Assembly: GCA_029987045.1 (NCBI GenBank)
Contig: DALTWN010000011.1
Coordinates: 1-12,434, forward strand
Source of the DNA: Methanocorpusculum sp.
Lineage (GTDB): Archaea; Halobacteriota; Methanomicrobia; Methanomicrobiales; Methanocorpusculaceae
DNA length: 12,434 bases
Direction of reading: 5' to 3'
A program made the position numbers and the translations under genes. Under the pieces are notes generated by a model. The model was not told the origin of the DNA, made no database searches, and saw only the letters and a program-made list of their open reading frames with translations. Positions within the stretch are counted from its first letter, which is position 1. Each line of letters starts with the position of its first letter. Of the stretch, positions 7,300 to 12,434 are shown piece after piece.

Positions 7300-8484
7300 T
7301 TAGAACTTGATTTTACGGTACAGCGGTTTTCCGGAAAGTTCGTGTTCTTCGATCTCAGCCTTGAGTTCCATTCTCTTCTTCATCCAGGCATTGATCTTCT
7401 TCTGAACAATCGGTCTTGTGTAAATACCGAGGAATGCCAGAAGCAGTCCTACAACGGTAAAGACAATGAAGAGGATCAATCCGGTCGTTGTTGAAATCGG
7501 GAATGGTTCAAGCGGGGAAATCGTAAGAATATAGATTACCGCCCCTTCCAGGATCAGGCCTATTGCGATGATAAAGAACGGAGCAATGTATACCTTGTAG
7601 AGCGAAGCGATGTTATTTTGAATCGTATCGATGAACTTTCCGGCAGATGCAACCAACGCAGCAATAATGAACCATACCAGTGCGCCGTAAAGGAACGTCA
7701 GTATGTTATAAATCAGGGATGCATTTCCGGCATTCGGATAATTGGTAACGATACTGATCAGTCCGGCGATAATACCTGCAATGATAAGAATCACAGCAGC
7801 AATATAGGCAATTGCAGCGAATTTCCCGCGTTTGAATGACTGTCCGATGCTTTTGATACCGGAAACCAGGTATTCATCGAGATCAAGTCCTTTAATCAGG
7901 AGAATCAGACCGAGGATACCGATAACGATAAGAATGGCAGTCACACCCGGCAGAATGAAGGCAAGGACCACTCCAATGACAATCAGCAGTCCAAGCGGAA
8001 CCAGGACATTGCGTGAAAACTTTCTGTCACGGAACAGCTTTTTGATAATATAAAATGTCCCTTCGATATTCGGCAGTTGTTTAATGGTGACTCTGACTAT
8101 ACCTACGATTTTCAGCTGGGATTGCAGAATCGGAAGGATATACTCATCCTCTGCCCCGTCCGAAACCAAGATACATTCAGAAACCCCGGTCTTTTCAATG
8201 ACTTCAGTAAGAGTACGGGCGATTCTCTTATCGCCTTCGAGCATATTCATATGGTTTCCGGATATTACTGCAACTTCAGCAGACGTACCGCGTGCTATTT
8301 CCTCATCATACGTTTTTATTGCCTGGAATATGGCATTGGTATCCGAATCTTCCGGATCGGCGATACCGAGTTTTTCAGCCGCTTCAAGACAGGCCGCACG
8401 GCCGATAACCGGAGTGTCCACTTTCGCTTTATATCCGACATCATCGTCTCTGTCTACTGATAGGATAAGCGTTACCGCGGACAT
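7300..8484 (-). CDS. DUF373 family membrane protein
   Basis: A 394-residue protein of the DUF373 (COG2237-like) family, found mainly in archaea, with no known function. About 1-155 is a soluble domain opening with a beta-strand and an acidic motif, 'LSVDRDDDVGYKAK' at 8-21, then 'DTPVIGR' at 23-29. A Rossmann-like pattern follows: 'AEVAVISGNH' at 69-78 and 'ECILVSDGAEDE' at 103-114. About 160-355 holds five to six membrane helices, followed by a basic then mixed-charge tail (MKKRMELKAEIEEHEL). The clustered acidic residues suggest metal, phosphate or nucleotide binding, which is inference. The gene begins 27 nt after thg1. It has no Shine-Dalgarno sequence, but a TATA box overlaps the thg1 stop, consistent with a nearly leaderless transcript. 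Family call firm; function unknown. Confidence 0.85.
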   Translation of the reverse strand: MSAVTLILSVDRDDDVGYKAKVDTPVIGRAACLEAAEKLGIADPEDSDTNAIFQAIKTYDEEIARGTSAEVAVISGNHMNMLEGDKRIARTLTEVIEKTGVSECILVSDGAEDEYILPILQSQLKIVGIVRVTIKQLPNIEGTFYIIKKLFRDRKFSRNVLVPLGLLIVIGVVLAFILPGVTAILIVIGILGLILLIKGLDLDEYLVSGIKSIGQSFKRGKFAAIAYIAAVILIIAGIIAGLISIVTNYPNAGNASLIYNILTFLYGALVWFIIAALVASAGKFIDTIQNNIASLYKVYIAPFFIIAIGLILEGAVIYILTISPLEPFPISTTTGLILFIVFTVVGLLLAFLGIYTRPIVQKKINAWMKKRMELKAEIEEHELSGKPLYRKIKF

Positions 8485-8510
8485 GTCTTTATAAGTTTAT
8501 GTTTTTGTTG

Positions 8511-8519
8511 ATTATATAG
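8511..8519 (-). promoter_or_regulatory. Candidate TATA box of the DUF373 gene
   Basis: CTATATAAT on the minus strand overlaps the thg1 stop codon. Its centre near 8515 predicts a start near 8489, about 5 nt before the DUF373 ATG at 8484. That would give an almost leaderless message and fits the absence of a ribosome binding site. Confidence 0.45.
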
Positions 8520-9252
8520 CTGTGGGGGAGAGCAGGGAAAGTTTGGAACTCAGCCATTCTTTGCCTTCCGAGGATTTGAAAAGCGGAATATCCCTGTCAA
8601 CGACTGCAGTATTCCGCAGTACCGTGACATTTTCCCCGGAAACCGGATTGAAGCCGGTTTTCTCTCTCTGACCATGATAAATGGCAATACCGCGGCGCTG
8701 CCATGCAGGGGTTTTTGCAAGATTGATCCCATGTTCGAATGCAAGCTCATGCAGTTTATCTGCATTCATGCCGTCTAGCTGCTTCTGTGCCGCAGAAGGT
8801 GAAAGACCGGTATCTGTCAGAATCTTCTGGCAATAACCGTTGATGTGGTTCCTCCATGCTTCCGCCTGCCTCCATGCCAAATACTCGGAGAGCTGCGATT
8901 CGGAAATCGGGATGATGCGTGCATCGAATGCGATGGGTGCCGGTACACCTGCTGCGATGGAAAATGCGGAACTTGCAAATCCTGCAGATATGGAGACCAG
9001 TTTCTCTACCCGATACTCGAAGACCGGTTTTCTGATATAGACACTGATTTCATCTGAAAACGTATAGATGAAATCAGGGGATAGACCAGAGTCGGTCATC
9101 AACGCTTTAGCTGTCTGAACAAACAGCTGAGAAAAGCGCTCATCAAATGGTTTTTCATAGTCTGATGAGAATGTATGAAACGACCGTCCATCAAGACGGA
9201 GGATAAAAGGAGCGGTAGTGGTAAGACGCGAGAATATTTCTCGGTCTTTCAT
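8512..9252 (-). CDS. thg1: tRNA(His) guanylyltransferase-like protein (Thg1 family, 3'-5' polymerase)
   Basis: 246 residues from ATG 9252. Thg1-family enzymes add nucleotides to tRNA 5' ends in the reverse (3'-5') direction. Archaeal members (Thg1-like proteins) act in a template-dependent way and may repair truncated tRNA 5' ends or supply G-1 of tRNA(His). Visible are 'LRLDGRSFHTFS' (metal-binding D21, G22), 'TFSDEISVYI' (D67, E68) and 'FDARII' at 109-114. 'YLAWRQAEAWRNHINGY' at 124-140 is the conserved segment following the palm-like domain. A TTG four codons upstream (9264) is possible but not needed; the family pattern begins near MKDREIFS. It follows the PRC-barrel gene by 30 nt and precedes the DUF373 gene by 27 nt. 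There is no in-frame UAG, so no pyrrolysine codon is involved. Family call firm; which tRNAs it acts on is unknown. Confidence 0.92.
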   Translation of the reverse strand: MKDREIFSRLTTTAPFILRLDGRSFHTFSSDYEKPFDERFSQLFVQTAKALMTDSGLSPDFIYTFSDEISVYIRKPVFEYRVEKLVSISAGFASSAFSIAAGVPAPIAFDARIIPISESQLSEYLAWRQAEAWRNHINGYCQKILTDTGLSPSAAQKQLDGMNADKLHELAFEHGINLAKTPAWQRRGIAIYHGQREKTGFNPVSGENVTVLRNTAVVDRDIPLFKSSEGKEWLSSKLSLLSPTAI

Positions 9253-9282
9253 TTCCGTATACAACTATATTCCCCAAACTGA

Positions 9283-9555
9283 TTAATTCTCAGGTTCCGG
9301 CTCTTCTTCCTTGAACACCTGAGGTAGATGGCGGACAATAATGATATCCCCGACTTCCTTTACAATACGGTAGGGGAGAATGATACCTGAGAAATTTTTG
9401 GTATCAATAACTTTCCTATTAATATCAGCAAGAGCAAGTCCACTCACTTTTTTGTTGGTTACGTCCAAAACAACATCGTGAACACGACCAAGGTAGATTG
9501 CTTTGTCTGAATAGACATGCATATCAAAAAGTTCAGATATCTGCTTAATTCTCAT
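9283..9555 (-). CDS. PRC-barrel domain protein
   Basis: A small acidic-tailed protein of 90 residues from ATG 9555. Most of it is a single PRC-barrel: 'ELFDMHVYSDKAIYLGRVHDVVLD' opens the domain, 'KVSGLALADIN' follows, and 'ILPYRIVKEVGDIIIV' closes it. The tail is EEEPEPEN. PRC-barrels occur in ribosome maturation factors and photosynthetic reaction centres. Stand-alone archaeal forms of about this size include the haloarchaeal CdpB cell-division proteins that work with SepF; whether this one does so is inference. An ATG three codons upstream (9564) lies above the transcription start predicted from the TATA box at 9581-9587, so ATG 9555 (MRIKQISELF) is preferred. Probably first gene of the leftward run PRC-thg1-DUF373-reductase. 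Confidence 0.85.
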   Translation of the reverse strand: MRIKQISELFDMHVYSDKAIYLGRVHDVVLDVTNKKVSGLALADINRKVIDTKNFSGIILPYRIVKEVGDIIIVRHLPQVFKEEEPEPEN

Positions 9556-9580
9556 TATATACATTATAGTATTTCTGAGC

Positions 9581-9587
9581 TATAAAA
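9581..9587 (-). promoter_or_regulatory. TATA box of the PRC-barrel gene
   Basis: TTTTATA on the minus strand has its centre near 9584, predicting transcription from about 9558. This lies 3 nt before ATG 9555, a leaderless arrangement. Purine-rich sequence (AAAAGAGGAA) just upstream could serve as the BRE bound by TFB. Confidence 0.55.
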
Positions 9588-9604
9588 GATTCCTCTTTTC
9601 CGGG

Positions 9605-9611
9605 AAAAAAA
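9605..9611 (-). terminator. T-run after the carbonic anhydrase gene
   Basis: Seven T residues on the minus strand begin about 15 nt after the TGA at 9627-9629. It is a typical archaeal U-tract terminator. It separates carbonic anhydrase from the PRC-barrel transcript, which has its own TATA box just downstream. Confidence 0.55.
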
Positions 9612-9626
9612 GATGTAAGTGAATGT

Positions 9627-10214
9627 TCAGCAGATTTTTTCGAGAATTCCCGTTTCTAGGTTGTAGAAGAGACCGTGAAGTTTGATAGCTCCATTGTTTT
9701 CTGCAGCTTCAACAAGCGGATACATACGGAGATGCTCAATCTGTAAACGGATGTTCTCCAGCTCGATTTCCCGTTTCCGCACAGCCTTTTCTTCAGGAGT
9801 CGTGGGTTTCTTTCCAAGCCGGGCATCGACACGTTTCTGGGCATCGCGGGCATTATTAATCCATAGGGGGATATATGCGTCTTTTGACATATCGACATCG
9901 AGAGCATTCAATGCTCCACAGTCGGAATGGCCACATATGACAATATCCTTGACTTTCAGATGCTTAATTGCATATTCCAGTACTGTCGCAAAATTCCAGT
10001 CATGTGTCGGAACGATATTGCCGATATTACGGTGCGTAAACAGCTCTCCCGCCCGGCAGTGCGTAATACGTTCCGGATTTACACGTGAATCGGAACAGCC
10101 AATCCAGAGAACAGTCGGATGCTGTGCTGTCGTCATCTGCATGTATCGTTCTTTTTTTCGTTCAAAGTCTTTTTCAAGAAAAACCTTGTTTCCTTCAATA
10201 AATTCATCAATCAA
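9627..10214 (-). CDS. Beta-class carbonic anhydrase
   Basis: Interconverts CO2 and bicarbonate in the cytoplasm; in an autotrophic or methanogenic cell this supplies CO2 or bicarbonate to carbon-fixing enzymes (inference). Zinc ligands and the Asp-Arg pair are visible, counting from the GTG at 10223: C43, D45 and R47 in 'WIGCSDSRVNPE', then H99 and C102 in 'ICGHSDCGAL'. Also present are 'GELFTHRNIGNIV' at 59-71 and 'ELENIRLQIEHLRMYP' at 154-169. It is the longer plant/bacterial-type form (195-198 residues), not the short Cab type known from Methanothermobacter, so bacterial ancestry is possible. Start: GTG 10223 adds three residues, but AGGTGA overlapping that GTG is ideally placed (5-nt spacer) for TTG 10214, giving MIDEFIEGNK. 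I chose TTG, moderately sure. Monocistronic by its flanking T-run terminator and upstream gap. Confidence 0.93.
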   Translation of the reverse strand: MIDEFIEGNKVFLEKDFERKKERYMQMTTAQHPTVLWIGCSDSRVNPERITHCRAGELFTHRNIGNIVPTHDWNFATVLEYAIKHLKVKDIVICGHSDCGALNALDVDMSKDAYIPLWINNARDAQKRVDARLGKKPTTPEEKAVRKREIELENIRLQIEHLRMYPLVEAAENNGAIKLHGLFYNLETGILEKIC

Positions 10215-10218
10215 TAGT

Positions 10219-10224
10219 CTCACC
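10219..10224 (-). promoter_or_regulatory. Ribosome binding site deciding the carbonic anhydrase start
   Basis: AGGTGA on the minus strand is fully complementary to the 3' end of archaeal 16S rRNA. It lies 4-5 nt before TTG 10214 and overlaps the alternative GTG start at 10223. It supports TTG as the real start codon. Confidence 0.45.
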
Positions 10225-10380
10225 TAATGAGTTTGCTATGGGTAGATAAAGCCATCTTAGAACAGAAAGACCTTAACGATGAGTAATTGAGCGCGTATCT
10301 ATTAAAATCTACGTACGAATGGAGGTGAAAAAACGCATATTCTGCTCACACTCAACACTATAGATGAATATCAATACTAC
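10224..10380. other. Non-coding gap between carbonic anhydrase and the glnA-linked hypothetical gene
   Basis: 157 bases without a convincing gene. On the minus strand it holds two weak TATA-like sequences that could drive carbonic anhydrase: TTTATC at 10245-10250 (predicted start near 10222) and TTTTAATA near 10300-10307 (would give a leader of about 55-65 nt). A minus-strand T6 run lies at 10328-10333. On the plus strand, GGAGGTGA at 10321-10328 is a perfect Shine-Dalgarno sequence, but no ATG, GTG or TTG opens a good frame 5-10 nt after it. No tRNA cloverleaf or strong hairpin was found. Confidence 0.5.
10328..10333 (-). terminator. T-run after the glnA-hypothetical gene pair
   Basis: Six T residues on the minus strand lie about 48 nt after the TGA at 10381-10383. 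It is a plausible U-tract terminator for the glnA transcript. The same bases on the plus strand are the A-run directly after GGAGGTG. Confidence 0.35.
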
Positions 10381-10932
10381 TCAGTCACGGAACTCAAACG
10401 GCATGCCCTTCTTGATTTCATACTGTGCAAGGACACTTTTTTTGAGATCGATTGCCGCTTTATCAAGCGGCACGGAAAAAACAAAGTTGGGGGCATCTCC
10501 ATAGCCATGCAGACCGATGATGACATAGATATCGGCATGTTCGGCACGGGAGAATGCCTGCAGTTTATCATATGTTTCCTGGGTGGTCCAGGGAAGGTAT
10601 GCTTCCCCGTCCTCACCGATAAACATCTGACTCCGGTAACAGGTAACGGTTTCATAGACCTTTCCGGTCGAGACATTCTGTATGGTTAGATTCGGCGTTC
10701 CCGGTTCTGTAACATAACGGATGCTGGTTGAATATGTCCCTTCGAGACGCTTCTCTAGATATGATACAAATGCTGCCTGCAATACCGGATTCGTATCATC
10801 CGGTTTGTCATTCGGACCGGGGGTCCAGATACCGATTGTGCGTTCGATGGTTCCGAGGATATTCCCGTGACCAAAGGCGCGTTTTAACCAGTGTTCCTTC
10901 TTTTGCCCGTCCTGCTGACCGGTTTCAGTCAT
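10381..10932 (-). CDS. Hypothetical protein downstream of glnA
   Basis: A soluble 183-residue protein that I do not recognise. It has no signal peptide or membrane segment. The N-terminal ~50 residues are charged and probably loose (TETGQQDGQKKEHWLKRAF; PGPNDKPDDTNP). A compact alpha/beta region follows: a helix at about 50-64 (LQAAFVSYLEKRLEG), strands around 'PNLTIQN' (80-86) and 'KVYETVTCYRSQ' (91-102), 'DIYVIIGLHGYGDAPNFVFSVPL' at 134-156, and a closing helix. The order helix, P(D/N), ExxxxCYRS, IIG, VPL faintly recalls PD-(D/E)XK nuclease-fold proteins, but the Lys of the active site is not there; this is a weak guess. The ATG is 6 nt after the glnA stop, so it is almost certainly on the glnA transcript, though no Shine-Dalgarno sequence is seen. 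Real as a gene, because of the tight spacing and protein-like composition; function unknown. Confidence 0.7.
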   Translation of the reverse strand: MTETGQQDGQKKEHWLKRAFGHGNILGTIERTIGIWTPGPNDKPDDTNPVLQAAFVSYLEKRLEGTYSTSIRYVTEPGTPNLTIQNVSTGKVYETVTCYRSQMFIGEDGEAYLPWTTQETYDKLQAFSRAEHADIYVIIGLHGYGDAPNFVFSVPLDKAAIDLKKSVLAQYEIKKGMPFEFRD

Positions 10933-10938
10933 TATCGC

Positions 10939-12420
10939 TTATGCAATGTGAATATACTCGGAAACGAGTGCTGCAAACTTCTTATCATCACCAAGGATCT
11001 TGTCAGAGAGTCCCTTATCCTTGTATGCGTTCAGTTTCTCAATCTGGGCATCAATGACACCAGCTGGGAAGATATCATCACGTTCGAATAATGCACGCTT
11101 CTTGTTCAGAACCTCTGCAGATTCTACACAGCAGGTCGGCAGTTGATCAAGAGTCTTGAGGAAGTCCTTATATTCCTTGTCGAAAATGTTGCCGGATGCA
11201 TAGAGTTTTCCTGCCATCTCAAGTGCGTTCGGCATTTCAAGACCGTGGATTGCACCGGCAATTAATGCTGCAACAGTTTCATAGAGCTGGGCAGAACCAT
11301 CTGCAACACGGTATTCGAATGTCTGTTTCGACATCTTATCGGATTTTCTTCTCAGACCGAAGTTTGCTTCTGCTGCCATATCATTGGATCCGGTCCATCC
11401 TAATGGCACACGGACAACGACGGAACGGTTTCTGTCTCCCCAGCAGATGTACGTCGGTGCTTCCTGATGCGGGACCAGACGAAGATAGGAGGTCGGAATA
11501 GTGTTTCCGAATGCGGTTACTGCATCACCGACATCGAGGATACCTGCAATCATGCGTTTTGCAATGTCCGATAATGCACCGTCTTTAACCATCATGTTCT
11601 TGCCGTTCTTTTCTGCAAGCATATGGAAGTGCATTCCGGATCCTGCCTTTCCGACCGTGATCTTCGGGGCGAAGGAAACAGTTACGCCATATTCTGCGCC
11701 AAGGTTACGGAGAATCCATTTGGCAAGAATAATCTCTTCGACTGCAAGAATCGGTGAGACCGGCAGGAATTCGATTTCGTGCTGCTCGTAATATTTTCCA
11801 TCTTTGGTGAAACAACCGACTTCAGAGTGACCGTATTTGATTTTTCCGCCGGCTTTTGCAATCATCTGCATTGCTTCGACTCTGATCTGTTCGAACTTAC
11901 AGAATGGTGCAGATTCATGGTATCCTTTCTGATCGCGGCCCGGATACAGCTCATCTTCATCACAGATGACGTAATATTCGAGTTCACCCAGTGTCTTGAA
12001 ATCCATACCGGTATTCTTCTTGAATGCATCCGTTGCCTGTTTCAGGATATATTCCGGAGCAGAGGCAAGTGCCTTTCCAGTATTGTCATAGTAGGAACAG
12101 AGAAGGTCGAGTGTCGGGAACTCTGCGAATGGATCAAGGAATGCGGTTGCATAGCGTGGAATTACGTAGAGGTCAGAACTTCCTGCTTCAATGAAGGGGA
12201 AAATATTACTGCCATCGACACGTTCACCATCGGACAGAATGGTTTCCAGATACTCTTTTGAAGAGATAACAAAGTTTAATGTTTTCAGTTTTCCATCAGC
12301 AGCAGCATAATGGAAGTTGACGAACTTGATTCCGTTTTCTTCGCAGAAACGGACGATATCATCCTTGGTAAAGAACTCGGGACTCTTTTTTAAATACTGA
12401 ACCAGATCGTTCGGGTTCAT
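10939..12420 (-). CDS. glnA: Glutamine synthetase, divergent type I-like
   Basis: Makes glutamine from glutamate, ammonia and ATP, the main ammonia assimilation step. In the 493-residue protein, the N-terminal beta-Grasp domain ends with 'VDGSNIFPF' at 68-76. The catalytic domain shows metal-binding Glu in 'GELEYYV' (E146, E148), E200 in 'GHSEVG' and E215 in 'EQHEIEF'. It also has 'GKAGSGMHFHM' (H264, H266), 'SYLRLVPHQEAPTYICWG' (R314, E320), 'NRSVVVRVP' (R332, R337) and 'FEYRVADGS' (E369, R371). Oddities are a spacer about seven residues longer than usual between the E200 and E215 segments, 'DGSAQLYETVAALIAG' in place of the usual PDxxxNPYL stretch, and no NLYD-type adenylylation site. From memory, similar variants occur in anaerobic bacteria. 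Only 14 bases remain upstream of the ATG, so the promoter is outside the window. The next gene follows after 6 nt. Confidence 0.9.
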   Translation of the reverse strand: MNPNDLVQYLKKSPEFFTKDDIVRFCEENGIKFVNFHYAAADGKLKTLNFVISSKEYLETILSDGERVDGSNIFPFIEAGSSDLYVIPRYATAFLDPFAEFPTLDLLCSYYDNTGKALASAPEYILKQATDAFKKNTGMDFKTLGELEYYVICDEDELYPGRDQKGYHESAPFCKFEQIRVEAMQMIAKAGGKIKYGHSEVGCFTKDGKYYEQHEIEFLPVSPILAVEEIILAKWILRNLGAEYGVTVSFAPKITVGKAGSGMHFHMLAEKNGKNMMVKDGALSDIAKRMIAGILDVGDAVTAFGNTIPTSYLRLVPHQEAPTYICWGDRNRSVVVRVPLGWTGSNDMAAEANFGLRRKSDKMSKQTFEYRVADGSAQLYETVAALIAGAIHGLEMPNALEMAGKLYASGNIFDKEYKDFLKTLDQLPTCCVESAEVLNKKRALFERDDIFPAGVIDAQIEKLNAYKDKGLSDKILGDDKKFAALVSEYIHIA

Positions 12421-12434
12421 TAAAATTTCAGCAT

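Noticed and set aside
8488..8494. TTATAAA on the minus strand just before the DUF373 start
   Set aside because: Too close: it would start transcription about 20 nt inside the gene. The TATA box at 8511-8519 fits better.
9253..9264. TTG start extending the Thg1-like protein by four residues
   Set aside because: A GGGGA sequence precedes it, but the family's conserved N-terminus begins near the ATG at 9252; kept only as an alternative.
10311..10318. Palindrome CGTACG as a possible operator
   Set aside because: Six bases only and unique in the gap; not enough to claim a binding site.
10319..10363. 14-codon frame ATG GAG GTG AAA AAA in the gap before the glnA-linked gene
   Set aside because: Very short, its ATG sits inside the Shine-Dalgarno sequence instead of downstream of it, and there is no evidence of a leader-peptide role.
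10306..10689. Plus-strand open frame after the perfect Shine-Dalgarno sequence
   Set aside because: It would need an ATT or CTG start and lies fully antisense to a minus-strand gene that is tightly spaced after glnA. The translation has no recognisable domain, so it is more likely a shadow frame.

Overview
The window reads as chromosomal DNA of a euryarchaeon. A TATA-box-binding protein, the archaea-specific archaeosine pair TgtA/ArcS, a Thg1-type 3'-5' polymerase and a DUF373 membrane protein all sit on it. Several genes have a TATA box about 26 nt upstream of a start codon with little or no leader, which is an archaeal pattern. The moderate GC content and gene mix would suit a methanogen of the Methanomicrobiales, possibly Methanocorpusculum; that taxonomic guess is inference. 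No rRNA, tRNA, insertion sequence, phage gene or CRISPR array was seen.

Layout: all genes up to 6091 are on the + strand and all genes from 6105 on are on the - strand, meeting tail to tail over 13 nt. The + strand carries the C-terminal part of a DHA2-type drug exporter (cut by the left edge), tbp with its own strong TATA box, then a tightly packed run: AMMECR1-domain protein, tgtA (10-nt overlap), arcS (4-nt ATGA overlap) and a DUF368 polyprenyl-phosphate transporter-like gene (3-nt gap). The core of this run is tRNA modification: TgtA inserts preQ0 at position 15 of archaeal tRNAs and ArcS carries out the next step towards archaeosine. The DUF368 protein points to lipid-carrier recycling, and AMMECR1 has no known biochemical role.

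Read from the right edge leftwards, the - strand carries a divergent type I glutamine synthetase followed after 6 nt by an unrecognised 183-residue protein; a beta-class carbonic anhydrase; then a run of PRC-barrel protein, Thg1-like protein, DUF373 membrane protein, and an aldo/keto-reductase-fold protein with two C-terminal [4Fe-4S] motifs. The only non-coding stretch above 100 bases is about 10224-10380. It holds the presumed carbonic anhydrase promoter, a T-run terminator for the upstream gene, and a perfect Shine-Dalgarno-like sequence on the + strand with no convincing gene after it.

I see no clear new defence system or mobile element. The best leads are: (i) the reciprocal domain decay between TgtA and ArcS; (ii) AMMECR1 translationally overlapped with the archaeosine genes; (iii) an aldo/keto-reductase-fold iron-sulphur protein that appears to lack two catalytic tetrad residues; (iv) the glutamine-synthetase-linked hypothetical protein, with a faint PD-(D/E)XK-like layout; and (v) the acidic-motif DUF373 protein.
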